The translations under genes were made by a program, and so were the position numbers. A stretch of DNA of 64,000 nt, from NCBI GenBank assembly GCA_963580275.1, contig OY756947.1, positions 23,382,162 to 23,446,161 of the forward strand, written 5' to 3'. This DNA comes from Crataegus laevigata. Taxonomy: Eukaryota; Streptophyta; Magnoliopsida; Rosales; Rosaceae. The notes under the pieces are model-generated. The model ran no database searches, was not told the origin of the DNA, and saw only the letters and a list, made by a program, of their open reading frames with translations. This document shows positions 1 through 12,700 of the stretch, piece by piece. Within the stretch, counting starts at the first letter, position 1, and each line of letters opens with the position of its first letter.

Positions 1-2227
1 TCTTTCATCGTGTGTTATTTTGAGGCTTGGTTGGTGCTCAGCTGACAATCTGAATGGAAGGCAATCTTTTCCACCACTAAGTCTTTCGCTGGCAGAGGCT
101 TCCAGTAAAGCCTCATATTCTGCTTCTTCATTGGATGTTTTGAAGTTTGAAGTGTCGTAGGCTTAGTCGGGGCAGATAAAAGCCGCAAGGTGGCATAACT
201 AGGAGCCATGGTGTAAGATCGGTATGGTTGGGAGCCATGGTGACAGATCAAAGGCGTCTGGGAGTCGTGGAGCAGGTAGGTACGACTTTGGGCCTAGAGT
301 TATGATAAAAAAAAAAAAGACATACCCCTAGTTCTTGGTGGTTGGGCTAGTGTGTCCTTCTAGTACCTGTCTGCCCCCAACGCGCGATTAGGTTGAGTTG
401 ATGAACTTGTTGGAATAGAAGTAATCATTATATCCTCCAATGTATGTGGGATGGTTCTATCTACTCGATCTTGTCAATGAAAGGTGACTTATTTATGTTG
501 GTCATGTCTTGTCGGAGCGCCTTGTTAGTAGCTTTGTTGTAGTGGAAACCACGCAATCGTACAGTTAGGAGCCTCTTAAATTCTTCCTGAACTAGGATCA
601 TGACTTGTTGGTCTAGGCTACTCGTGCATTTGCTCGGTTCATCTATGTCATGGCTGCGGTGCATGTTGTACGTTCTTAGTAGGCGAGCGGGTCACTCGCA
701 GGCCACCGATTAAACTTAAGTTAGATTGAGTGACGGGTTCTCTCTATCCACTGTGCTGCCTACTCCAATGTGAAGTGAATGACACTTTTTACGAGCTTAG
801 CCACGAATGAACACTTCACCTGGAAGGTTGTCCATGTTGATTATCGAAGTGTAGTCCCAGCTGTGAATGTATGCTCGTTCGTAGGCATAACCTGGAATGC
901 ATGCTCCTCCGTGCTCTAAGGCGAGTGTATATGCTATCTTGGAAGCCCAGATGAGAGCATACACTACCAAAACGTTTGGTTTACGGCTGGTGGAATGGCT
1001 ACTTGCTGGAACGCTGCTGGAGAGGTTCGTTGTCTACCCTTGTCCTACTTCAAGATACCTCGTTTAGGGCACACTGCATCTCAATATGCTGTAAAAGCTA
1101 ATTCACCAAGGTCGTTTGCTGCACAAAGATGCTTGTTAACTCTATGACTTGTCGAACAATTATTATTCACCATTAGGTGAGCCAAGGGAGTGGACTGGAC
1201 CGTGGGTGCAGGTTGGATTACGGGCATGGGCCGGATCACGGGCATGGACTGGGCTGGCTGAGGCGCGCGGTGCTGGGCTTTTCCTTTTCTCAGCGCAGCT
1301 TGGGGCCGAGTTACGTCCTGAGCCTGCAGGTCTTGGCATAGCTGCTCTATGGGCTTGCTGCTCTACAGTTACATGCTGGGCTACTGCTCCGTGGTGGCAA
1401 GGTTATTCCTCTTGTTGTGGTGAGTCTTGTGGATCATCATGGTGGGGCTACATCACGTCCTCCATCATTTGATCCAAATCTTTGAACGCAGGAAGTTCCG
1501 TTCATTGTGGTTTCCAAATTTCCCGCCATTGTATTTTTCTCCTACATCTATTCAAAGAATTAAAAAATTCTAGGAATAAGAACGTATGAAAAATTTACAA
1601 ATGAACGAGAAATGAGAAACTTTGAATGTGAGAGTCTTCTTCGAGTGTGTGAATCAAACTCTCAATGAAAGAACCAATTTATGGATGCAAATTTTCGCCA
1701 TCTTCTCATTTGATGAAAATGCACCTACAAAATAATAACACCTAAGATTAAGGCCAAAAGCATGCGCCCACGATGAATGGGGGGCTTTGGCCGAAGAATC
1801 TCTAATGTCAAAGCTAGAATTTTGAAAAAAGAATGTGTTTAGAAGTTTGTGTGTAGAAAATGGCATTTTAATGGGATAAGAGAGGTATTTATAGGAGGGT
1901 GGCCTGCCCTATTTGGAGAATAGTGGTTGACCAAATATGGTGTAATTAGAGAGTAATTGCAAGATATTATGTGAAATAATATCTTGCAATTAACATGGTA
2001 AAATTAATCCCAAATTAAATATGAAGTTTTAGAAGTTATTTTTTCAATAAGGATTTGATGAGGAGTGATGAGAGAATTCGAATAAATACTATTTTGATCA
2101 CCTTTGATTCTTCCTTAATTAAGCCATTATTGTCTGTTGCATGCGCGTGGGAATCTCGGTTTGCCTCGAGAGTAATTTTGTCATTTTAACCCAAATTCTT
2201 GATTATTTTTTGCTCCATAGTTTTGTC
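1..2227 (-). mobile_element. degraded Ty3/gypsy retrotransposon remnant
   Basis: The minus strand at about 1-200 encodes a broken RNase H-like stretch of gypsy type (residues resembling NEEAEYEALL, then HSDCQL). It runs off the left edge, so the element continues outside the window. Upstream on the minus strand, the AT-rich stretch at 1500-2200 has a TATAAATA box (minus, 1893-1886) and could be the element's LTR. No long open frame survives, and 250-1480 holds only short non-significant frames and small imperfect repeats. I could not define LTR ends or a target-site duplication. The RNase H assignment is by motif; the LTR assignment is inference. Confidence 0.45.
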
Positions 2228-2235
2228 TGTGGTAG

Positions 2236-3158
2236 TAGGGATGGGCACGATGCGGTTCCACCCTAAATCGGAACCAGAACTAGAACCGAAAAATATCAAC
2301 TATTCGATTCGGTGCGGTTTTGTTTAATTTATTACTAGAACCTTACGGTTCGGTCTACACCAGTTTCGATTCGGATCTTGCTGGTTTACAGTTTCAAATA
2401 CTAAACCAAATCATCATGCATTCAAATATATCTTCTAAAATTGATTATATAAAGTTGCATACAACACATATTCTTTTTAATGCAAATGTCTTTGGTCAGT
2501 GGCACCAAGTCAACAAAAGGAGAATTAAAAGAAATATGCATAATGCATTGGTCAGTCAACAAACAAAAAAAATCAAGAACTCAAGCAGTATTAGTCTCCT
2601 AATATTGGCAGCAGCATCAACAACAGCAAACAAAAAGAAATATTCAAATAGCATTGAAGGAAATATGCATTGGTCTCTTGGTATTAGCAGCAACAACAAG
2701 CAAAAAAAAAATCAAAATGTCCTTAGCATTTTAAAGAAAAATACAATGCAATAATATAGACCCTGGCTCTAGTCTTTACTCTAGCATATAACCTACCTTG
2801 ATTAATGGCAGGTGATTTCACCCAAAACTCATTCGATGGACTCAAAAGACTCAAGTACTAAGTATATTAAATGTCCGTAAACAAATGCAAGTAGTTATGT
2901 CCCTTCATACATGTATTGGGGTGTTGAGTCTGTGAATGACTGAACAAAGCACACATCTAATTGAAAGTGCAACCTAAAGGTTGTCTTCTAGTTGATTGAC
3001 CAGAAATGCTGATACATGACCCTTGCAACCTTTCTATTTTCCAGTTCCATGTCTATTCCAAGTATTCTAAACTTTTGTTATTGGTTTTATTCTTTACTAA
3101 CACGGTTTTTTTTTTCATGCGGTTTGATGCGGTTTTGTGGTTTTTATGTCCACCTCTA
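2236..3158. mobile_element. hAT-type non-autonomous element (MITE-like)
   Basis: The element starts TAGGGATGGGCA and ends in the inverted counterpart TGTCCACCTCTA. These are the same termini, with small changes, as in the two other hAT-like elements of this window. The interior is rich in cggttc/ggttcgg motifs and has no transposase frame. The left flank is TGTGGTAG (2228-2235). The expected right copy is not next to the element, because a solo LTR sits exactly at its tip. Beyond that LTR, TGCGATAG (5299-5306) matches at 6 of 8 positions. Confidence 0.65.
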
Positions 3159-4213
3159 TGATAGGAGCATATTTATGCGACTTTGTTAGCTTGTTTCTTT
3201 GCATTTACTTAGTTAGTTTCTGCTTATTAGAGTGTTTTAAATTATTTTCGTGTGTTTGTAGGTCCAAATGACAAAGTTGGCAAGAAAGTGCAATTTGGAG
3301 CATTTTAGAACAGTTTTGGGCTTAGAATGGATAACACATGCATGGAGCAAGATGGATGGACGTTTTTGAAGTTCAAGAGAGGCTAGGAATGTGCTTACTA
3401 ACTAGGGGAATTAATTCAAGACTTGGAAGATAAGGAATCAGCTCAAAAGAAGGAAACATTATCCAAACAACCTTATCTTATTCTTATCTTATCCAAACCT
3501 TATACTAACCTTATCTTATCTTATCATATCCTAATCTTATCCTAACTTAATTCCAGCTGCAAGGGAAACCTGTTTCTAGAAGCCCATTCCTTCTCCTACA
3601 AACTTGCCGTACCCCCTATCTTTATTCTCTTTGGTTTCTGACTTCTAGATGGCATATTCCTTGTGGAATTGAAGTGTTGAATCCTTCTCCAAAACATCTA
3701 CCTTGTGCCACACTAAGCCCTATAAATACCACTACTTCTGCCGCATATTTCACACACCCTCTACCATCACCACACCACATACCTAAGAGCCTAGACTTAA
3801 AAAAATCCCCATTGTGCCGCAGCTTTGCAAGGAAGGAGAAGAATGAGCCACCTAGAGCCGTGCATGCTATTCAAGACGTTGGATTGTTGGAGCGTTTCTA
3901 GGTGTATTCTATCTTTATTTTCAATGTTTTAATTTGTTAGTCTTTGTTTAATTGTGAACATGAGGAACTAAACTCATTTTAGCTAGGGGAGAAATCAAAG
4001 CCATGAACATATATGTGACATGAATTGATTACATCTAGTTATTGTTTCATAAATCGTGAATGCAATTTGCTTAACTGTTTGATTGAAAACTTATTCTTGT
4101 ATGTTGATTAAGGGGGCCCACTTAGTTTGCATGCATGAATTTCATGCTAGAATATATAAGGGAGTTTCACCTAATCGTTATGAGCTTATATTTACAAGTA
4201 GTGGAGGTTGCTA

Positions 4214-5110
4214 GTGGCACACCCAGACCTAAATCAACGCATGCTGGCCGTCACGTAAGCGTGACGTAACCATGTGCACAGTGCAGAAGCAAGATTAATA
4301 AGAGGAATACGAATGAATTAAAACCAAACAACTAGTAGTCCAAGCTAAGGTAACGTGCTAGTGCGAGAATTAAGAGTGTTTACACAACTAGAGCTTAAAT
4401 AAACTAAGTGCAGTAAAGCAGGAAAGTAATAAGTTCAAATAACACCAAAGGGTGTCCTACATAAGGAGTGGTCTGTCAGAACTTCCGCTGGAAACCTCGT
4501 AGCCACCAAGGAACATTACCTAGAACCTGGAGGGGCGAAAAACAAAACTGTGAGTGGGCAAAACAAAGCTTTTCAAAATCATTCATTTCTCGAAAGTTAT
4601 AACCCCTCTCCGTAAAACCTGTATAGTTTCCCAAAAATAAAGCATATATTCATATACATATATATCTTAAAATCCTGCCATGGAAACATATATGCCATGC
4701 CAAAGTATATCCACTGGATGCCAATCGTAATTCAATGACTAAGAATAAATGTCAGGTATCAAATCAGCCATCGGCTGAATCTATAGCTCATACTCAATCT
4801 CAATCAATCATATATATATAATTCAATGACTAAGAATAAATGTCAGGTATCAAATCAGCCCTCGGCTGAATCTATAGCTCATACTCAATCTCAATCAATC
4901 ATATATATATATATCTTGCACACAATCAATACCACCTCTAGTGGTCTGCACAACATAACTGACTATATAATAAATATGCTCCAGTGCTACGATCACGTGA
5001 AGACTGTGCGAACAATCGCGGGTCACCTACGAGTCGAACCCACATATAGTGGTCTATACGATAGGACTGTGCATCTAACTTGGATCCAAGGTGAGCATAT
5101 GGTGAGGGAT
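4214..5110. mobile_element. unclassified insertion inside solo LTR copy 1
   Basis: The two LTR copies align up to about 4213 (ggaggttgctag) and again from about 5110. The sequence between, starting near tggcacacccagacc, is present only here, so it is probably a later insertion or another repeat. It has no coding frame I can recognise. It contains a 91-bp tandem duplication. I could not find convincing terminal repeats or a target duplication, so both class and edges are uncertain. Confidence 0.4.
4730..4911. repeat. tandem duplication, 91-bp period
   Basis: The block starting attcaatgactaagaataa occurs at 4730 and again at 4821. The copies are almost identical (gccatcggctg versus gccctcggctg), and each ends in an (AT)n run. 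Confidence 0.9.
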
Positions 5111-5366
5111 TACATTAGCTTGTGTGTTTTGAGTCAGTTTAGCTTGTTTTGAGTAGTCTAGAGTTTAGTTGAGTGTTTTAGAGTCTAATTTGTGTAGATT
5201 AATATCCTCTTTAATCCCTGGCCTAAAACGATCACTACTTGCATATAATATATCTATAGGGTTTAAGTTTGAGTGCTATTTCATATCACATCTCTCTATG
5301 CGATAGTATTATTATCACGTTTACAGTTAACAACGAAAAGTCAAGTCTTTGAGTTACCTTTATTTT

Positions 5367-5523
5367 TTAGGAAAACTAATGAAAAAGGCTTGAAAACTTT
5401 GAGTTTTAACGATAAGGACAAAATAAAGAGTAAAGTGAATAGTACCAGATTTGACTTTTTAGTGTAAAAATGTGGTTTTTCGTTAAAGTGAACAGTACCG
5501 CGGGCTTTTCGTTAAAACTCCCT
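5367..5523. mobile_element. short MITE-like repeat
   Basis: About 160 bp with imperfect inverted ends: aggaaaactaatgaaaaag at the left, and cttttcgttaaaactccct at the right. The interior has no frame. It resembles a short repeat I recall as abundant in Rosaceae. That is recollection only, and the edges are approximate. Confidence 0.4.
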
Positions 5524-6395
5524 TATTTTTTGTGGCATCAGTTGTGTCGTGAGTGATGACTGCTTGTTGCATTCCTCTAAAATATCTTGTCTTGATTTTT
5601 TTTTATTATCAAAATTGTAACAATGGTGCTAGATAATCTTTCTAAACGTTGGTCTTTGCAAGATGATTTTAAAAATAAAAATGATAACAACGGGAATTAG
5701 CTAGTAGTTCCATCACAGCAGCTCATTCTTCGAGGGATCGAAAAGACTTACAAAAGCATTTCAGCTTCTCCTTGGCCACCATCATGTCATTCACCAGTAC
5801 CAGATATCGAACTCAGGACGTGCCGTGTAGAATACAGGTCTGGATGACGATTGGTATATTTTTCTTGTAGTGCCTTGAATTATATGAATAATTAATTAAG
5901 GTGGAAGATGTTTTGGAATATGAGTAATGCTAAGGAGATTAAATTTGTAGACAAAACTTTATAAACTAAATAAATGGAAGTTCATTATTGGATTATTATT
6001 TAAGCATTGATAAACATGCCCAATTTTATTGGCGACACATTCAAAATTGTCATGTGTACTTTGACGATTAAACATTATTTAAAATGCAAAGGAGATTAAA
6101 TTTGGAGATTAAATTTGTAGATTAAATTTTAAAAAATAAATGACATGAAAGTTGATAATTAGATTGTTATTTAAGTATTAATTAACTTGTTTATTTCTGA
6201 CACATAATTTATTTTACAAATTTAGTCTACTTAGCAATACTCTTTTGTAAAAGCTATTTTTAGAAATAATTATAACATTGCATGGCGACTGAACACATAA
6301 ATGAATAAAAATGTCAAACATAAAATAATTATATTCTAAACTTGTCACATTTGATAATTTGAGCGAACTTTATCGCAATGCCGAGATATCAGTTG

Positions 6396-7090
6396 TAGGG
6401 GTGGGCATAAAAACCGCCAAATCGGAAAATCGAATCGAACCATGACAAAAAAAAACTGTGTTTACTAAAAAAGTCAAAACCGGAACAAAAACTGAACCGA
6501 ACCGTTTCAAACGGTAACGGTTCTGGTTCCGGTTTGGAAATATTAAGAACTGGAGGAACCGAACCAAACTGCTTTTAATATAAATTGTTGTTTTATTATT
6601 ATTTTTATATAAATAAGACATTTTTACAAGAAGACCATGTGCATAAGCCCAATATTTTCTTCACTTCTCTCCCTTCTCTCCCCCTCCTTTGTTGTTTTAT
6701 CACTTTTCTCCCCCTACATTATTTTTCTCCATTTTTTCGGTATATTATGCATTATGTACATTTTAGATTTAGTTTAAGATCGACACTTTGGTCTTGTTAT
6801 GAGCCTCTATCTTCCGGTCACAAATCTTGTAGATCTAGTAGTGGAAACTCAAATTTACTTGAATTTGTGGTTGAAATATGTGTTTGCTATTAGAAGTAGA
6901 AAATTAGACAAAACATATATATAATTTTGGTTAGAACTGTAAACCAACATGAACTGAATCGGAACCGTCATGAACCAAACTGTACAGTTTTAGTAATAAA
7001 TTTAAGCAAAACCGCACCGAACCAAACCGTTGAAATTTTTAGATTCCAATTCTATTTTGAGAGTGAAACACTGGACTGTGTCCACCCCTA
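6396..7090. mobile_element. hAT-type MITE with 8-bp target duplication
   Basis: 695 bp. The left terminus TAGGGGTGGGCA and right terminus TGTCCACCCCTA form an imperfect inverted pair with one mismatch in 12. The flanks are ATCAGTTG (6388-6395) and ATCACTTG (7091-7098), 7 of 8 identical, which is the TSD length expected of hAT elements. The interior carries many gaaccg/cggttc motifs and no transposase. Confidence 0.85.
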
Positions 7091-8041
7091 ATCACTTGTG
7101 GTGTAAGTTTGTTTCAAGTAAAAAGTACAAAACATAGTTGATGAGTAAGAATACCACCTAGATTAGCTTTGGGGCAGTTGAGTACATCGTGGTTTCCAAA
7201 ATAGTGGTCAGCATGTGATACACATGATCCCTATTTATTAATGACATTTGCGGCTCTAATTTTATTACTATAAGAAGGTTAGGTGTTGCTACAAAAATTA
7301 TTGTTTGACTTAGTTCCTTAAAGTTGTAAGGATACAAACTACTATGATAATAGTGGAGTTATGTCAATTTTGAAGATGCATATATTAGAAAAAAGAAAGA
7401 TCTTGTCTGGAATAGCTAGTGAATGTATGTGCGGTAAAAAAAAATATAAGGTCAAGTTAGATTTTACCGACAATTATCACTACGTAAAGGACAAGACCTA
7501 GGGGAAAAAAAAAACTTACAACAATGTGAAGTTTGTTTCTTTATATAACCAGCAAGAGCTGAGACGAAAATTTTTCATGACTAGATGGAGGCTATTCCTG
7601 TTTAGAGTATAAAAGAGATCAATTGGTAATAGCGTTTTTATCTTTCATTATGTTTATCAGGTATTTTAATTGGTACATCTGGGTGTTGCTCGTTGTGTGT
7701 GTTTTGTCAGGTATTTTATGTTTATAGTTATCAGACAATTATCCTCAATCTTTTGATATATGGAAAAGAAAAAGAAAAAAAATTAGTTGAATACAAGCAA
7801 AATTTAGTAAAATTATTTTTGCCCCTCCAATTAAAGTATTCTTTGCTCCGACACCAACAAAATTGTAGACTTATATTGACGGTAAACCTTGATTTTATGA
7901 TGTAAACAATTACAATCTGGTGTTATCAAAGCACCTGACCTCAGACTTGTGAAACCGATATTCTTTATTGTTTCCGGCATTTGCAAACGCACAGGTGACG
8001 GGTCCCCTCTCCTATTCAATCGCTGTTATTATTTGGTGATC

Positions 8042-8043
<2 letters not shown>

Positions 8044-8082
<39 letters not shown>
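8044..8082. repeat. (CT)n microsatellite
   Basis: About 19 uninterrupted CT units. Confidence 0.97.
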
Positions 8083-8083
<1 letters not shown>

Positions 8084-8460
8084 GTCTTTTCATTTGCTTT
8101 AATTTGAATATAATATACTTCCAACTATCTCGTCAAAAATGTCAATGTTCGAATTTGGTTTGCTTTTTACCAAGCCGGTCCATTGGTTGGTTTGTCTCTT
8201 TCACGAGCCCAACTTCGACGAGCCAGACCCAATGCAAGCTTGATTTGGGAAAGTAAAAATCTAGTACATAACCCCTAAACCCACCAAGTAAAGATTTTGC
8301 AGCCCTGCCCGAGAATCACTCTATCCCACGAAACATTACATGGTCAAGGACAAGTCTACAGATTATTCTAATTTTCTGTTTTGATTCCGGTTTAGCTCTT
8401 CCATTCAAGAAAGAATTTGAATCCATTTTTTCTTATGTTAGGAAGGTTTGCATTAGTAAA

Positions 8461-8799
8461 ATGGCAGAACCTGCTGGAGTTACAGACAACAAGGTTGATC
8501 AGGTGCTGGAAGACAGAGACGAGGAACACAATGATCGATCCACACCATCACAGTTGCCAAACTCGGGCTTTACAGCCGAGCTGAACCTTCTTACCGTGTT
8601 CCTTTCATTGTTTTCTGTATCTACAGACGAAAGCTTATATTCTTCAGAGAGACAACACGTATTGAAAAAGGACGTAGCTAAAGCGACCAAGAAATTACAA
8701 AGCAACAGACGGGAGACAGACGAGGTCAAGCCAGTTCCGAGACGGAATCAAAGGTGTCAAACAAGAATAAGGGATTCCAGGCACGGCCGAAGAGTGTAA
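8461..8799 (+). CDS. hypothetical 112-aa ORF
   Basis: This is an open frame with a good plant start context (aaaATGGC) that encodes a polar, charged protein. It begins MAEPAGVTDNK, has an acidic N-terminal third, one short hydrophobic segment (about residues 42-54, LLTVFLSLF) and a basic, arginine-rich C-terminus. I do not recognise the family. It lies about 0.9 kb beyond the 3' end of ADNT1, on the opposite strand, in a stretch with no clear transposon. It may be a first exon, a gene fragment or chance. No splice partner or promoter can be supported. Confidence 0.3.
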   Translation: MAEPAGVTDNKVDQVLEDRDEEHNDRSTPSQLPNSGFTAELNLLTVFLSLFSVSTDESLYSSERQHVLKKDVAKATKKLQSNRRETDEVKPVPRRNQRCQTRIRDSRHGRRV

Positions 8800-9703
8800 A
8801 GAATGCGTCATAGGAGAGCAAGGAAAGATGTAATACGTAAGTTTCCACTTTTCAGTCAGAAAGAAAGCAAACACAGGACGAGTTTCGCCTAATTACATTA
8901 CTAATGATAATATAATGCAAGATTTTTCATTTTTCGTTTTAGCTATATTCATATATTGCGTCGTAATAAATCAAATAAGTTTTCATGTCAGACAATAGCA
9001 AAATAAGCAATAAGCGGTCGTACCTAGCAAGTTCGATCCAGGAACTGAAATTACAAACCAAATAGCATGCAAATGCAGTCTTAAAAGTCTCATGAACAGA
9101 ACAAAATTAGACACAAAAATACGAAAACAAATCCAGTCTATTAGTTGGGTCTTATAAGTGCAAAATTAGCTACGCTAAACTATTACTGGAAAAAAGTTTA
9201 CGTGCAGATCTTTGCAGTCTCCAAGCATGACAACAAAGAAATTCTGAAATCATTCATAGCGCATCTCGAGTGCCAGTTGAATGACCAGGAACGATGAATT
9301 ATTCAAAATATCTACCAAATGTCAAGCAGCTAGTCTACCAAAGTAATAGGAGACATGGCAAGGGGGAATGGGTGGTGATGAAGAGAGAATCGAATCAGTA
9401 ACATATAATGGCATGTAGATAATGCTTTATCAGCGCTTAAAGAAGGCATGTAGATGCATGTTTTACATTGTCAAAACACTTATTGGCACTTCATATGAAT
9501 GGGAAGCTCAAAGCTACATTGTGTTCATAAGGAAACAGAAAAAATGAAAAACTTAAGGGAAGCAATTTATGAACACAAGCTCAGACACGCTTCTAACTTC
9601 AGAATGAAGAAGGAATCAAATTACCCCTAGTTTGCCAGACCTCTATTTCCCGGCCTACAAAAATAGCACGAGCACAGACAAATATCATGGACCTCCCACA
9701 ATA

Positions 9704-12700
9704 TCAGTCCGATATCCTGATCTCGACTCCTAAAACGTCCTTCACCATCTCGTACGTCACAAATGCAAGCGCAATGGATGGGACTACCTGATAATTGGAG
9801 CAGAGAGAACTACTATGTTGGCAAAGACGTGTGTGTAAAATATTAATAACAAATAACAACTCGTCAGCAGATCAATACATCTTCATCTTTGTATAAAAAA
9901 ATTACTGAAATGGAAAAAATCCATGCACACATTAAAGCACACACCTAGGGATGTAAATGGAGGTGGTACAAATTGAATGCAGCCCCTACAAGTACTTCTT
10001 TTTAACTATAATATGATAGTTTAAACAGACGTTGATTAATAAAAATGTTTCCTAGGGGCTAAGAGTTTCATGGAACATAAAACTTTCATATACTCTTCTA
10101 TAACCGTTCAGGATTAGTATTCATAGTGGATACAAAGGGTTGAAAACCCTCTTGACGTGTGGTACCCATACACAGCAGGCCGTGACCCATAGCTTGGAAG
10201 CCACATAAAAATTAAACCGTAAGAATTCACAGGACTTAAGTTCTAAACCCTTTTCTTGTTAATCCTAGTGACACCTTTTTTGATAGTCCAATTTTCCACA
10301 ACTATGTTAGTATGTTACCAAGCAGTCAGCCACCCTATTCATTTATAAGACGCATCTAGTTAGGCCATTTGCCCACCCTGACAAAATTGTTCTTAAAAAC
10401 TGATAACTAGTCAACCTACAATTGTCCGAAACCAAATAAAAGAACAAAAGATTAAGACTGACCTTAACAGAGTTGGGAACCAAACCCTTGTACAATGCAC
10501 CAAAGCCCTCATGACGAACAGTTTTCCTAAATGCGTCAATCATGCCAGTATACTCAAGTGGGGCCTTGCTTATCCCATCACCACTGACAACAGAAGCAGC
10601 ATGGCTCCATCCCCCCATCTGCATCCTTCGACGAATAACATCAAGAGGGTAAGCAACAGTTTGCCCAACAGTTCCAGCAGCAGCCCCACATGCCAACCTT
10701 GTTGTCACGCTCAAATCTGTATCTTGAACAAGTCCAAATGGCCTACTTTTGATTAACCAATCCTTTAGGGATTCATACACAGCAAAGTTGAGACCAACAT
10801 ATGGAACCTGCAAACAAAATTTGACGAAGTAAGGTTAACAACAAAAGTAAATTGTGCAATCTGACTTCAGACGAACAACAAAAGGAGCAAAAAGTAGTTT
10901 TCCACATTGATAAATCATCAGAGTTAGATCCTAAAACAACCATCTATTGCTAAATCAGCAAACTTTATTTCTTTTTAATTTCGAACTTATATCAAAAGGT
11001 TGGTAGAGTAGTAATGGATATGCGAAAACACCTTTTTTAGCAAAAGAAACTTACAACTCCAATAACAGAAGGAAGCCAGCCCTTGTACAAAGCCCGTGGG
11101 CCCTCCTCCCGGAGCACAGTTGATAGGGCATGGAACATTCCCCTGTACTGAAAGGGAGAATTCTCAGTCTGCAAAATTAAGATCAACAAAACATATTAAT
11201 AACTGCAAACGTTAATAGAAATTAAACATTCTCTTGCAATTTCAATCATTAAGATTGATGACTGCTATGACTGAAAAATAAAAAGGACTTTAAAATATTC
11301 ATTCTATGAAACAAAGAAAAAACAGGGACCAAAATTATTACCTGTACAGTTATCCGTCCTCGTACCATGTCCATTGGGTAAGTTGCAGACATAGCAACAA
11401 TTCCAGCACATGCTCCAGCTCCAAGACGTAGGATCGGAGTGAGCTGAGCATCTTCTGCAGATATTGAAAGAAAAAGAGATTTAGATCACCTACATTATCC
11501 ATTGATTTCTAACTGCCTCTCTATGTGTTCCAAGGAACTATAAAGATCATGTCATTTTCCAAATGGTGACATCATATCATTATTATAGTTTCTTTGTTGG
11601 TTTATCTTATATTATTAAGGCAGAAGGCCTTATGGTTAAATTTTTTAATAAACCCAAAAATCCCTTTGTTTACAAGTGCTAAAATAATAAAATAAAAAAG
11701 TGGGGACAAGATGGTAAAAATACGACGTTGAGGATATTTAAAACAGTCAAAAAACTTCTACACTCCATGATTCTCTCCTGGCAGTTATCCCCTCTCCAAA
11801 ATACCTCCAAACCCATCTTCAATCTTAAAATTTCTCACAACAAATTACTCTCAAATATTTCTAGTGCTTCACTCTCCTAGAACCGACCTGCAAATATGAC
11901 TCTGTTTCTCTCTTCTATCGTAGTTCTATTAGTAGTTCTACTTACTGCTTCATCAACAGAAAAAAATTTCATTCTAGGAATCAAAGGCTGGTGCATTCTC
12001 CCGGCCAAGGTATAGAGTTTGCAATTGGTGTTGAATGGGTTTAATTACACTGATATGTCATTGCTTTTGTTTTGTACAGGAGTGAGGACTGTGAGGCACT
12101 CCATTTGAGGTACACTTTTTATTATTTTAAAGTGAAAAGAGCAACCCATTTGAATTTCTCTAACCTGCGGAAAGCTACCAGTCATGCCAGTTCCATTATA
12201 TTTAAAGATTGGAGGGTGCGGGCACTAGGTACCAATTGTGTGGGCTACAATTTCAATCTTTGTCCAAATTGTGCAATTTGGGATGATGGATGATGAATTC
12301 AGATGGTTGGAGGTTGATTATTTTAAGTTGCTTCTTGCTTCCTCTTTAGTTTTCTTATTTGCACATGTTTCTATTTTCATTTTGATATATACGTTCTCTA
12401 AAGTTTTGTTTGTCGTTTGACTGTTAATGCTTATTTTTTCTCTTCAATGATATGTATGACGGAGCAGAGACGGCCGTAAGAACTCATGAAGGACAAACCG
12501 AAAGCTTCCCCATAACTGTAGGGTTACATCAAGGCTCATCTTTAAGTTCTTACCTTTTTGCATTGGTAATGGATGAGTTAACGGGACATATTCAAGATGA
12601 TATTCCTTGGTGTATGCTTTTTGCAGACAATATAGTATTGATAGATGAAACTCAGGAAAGGGTAAATGCAAAGCTTAACCTTTGGAGAGAAGTGTTGGAA

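Larger units (their letters stand above)
3159..5293 (+). repeat. solo LTR, copy 1 (TGATAGGAGC family)
   Basis: It begins TGATAGGAGCATATTTATGC, as does the second copy at 34920. The right end aligns with that copy's CATCA terminus, but here reads CATCT. The 5-bp CTCTA occurs immediately before it (3154-3158) and after it (5294-5298), so it is a complete insertion without internal region. A TATAAATA box lies at 3721-3728, preceded by short ccttatctta-type repeats (about 3460-3546). Shared blocks with copy 2 include the start, the gaacatgagg segment and the closing aatccctggcc-like segment. About 0.9 kb in the middle (from about 4214) has no counterpart in copy 2 and is listed separately. Confidence 0.75.

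Noticed and set aside
1149..1472. 107-aa plus-strand frame rich in W, G and A
   Set aside because: Composition comes from gggcatggg/ggactgg repeats in a gypsy remnant. No domain and no homology that I know.
5029..5045. Possible tRNA T-arm (gagtcgaacccac)
   Set aside because: No acceptor stem, D-arm or anticodon arm could be folded around it.
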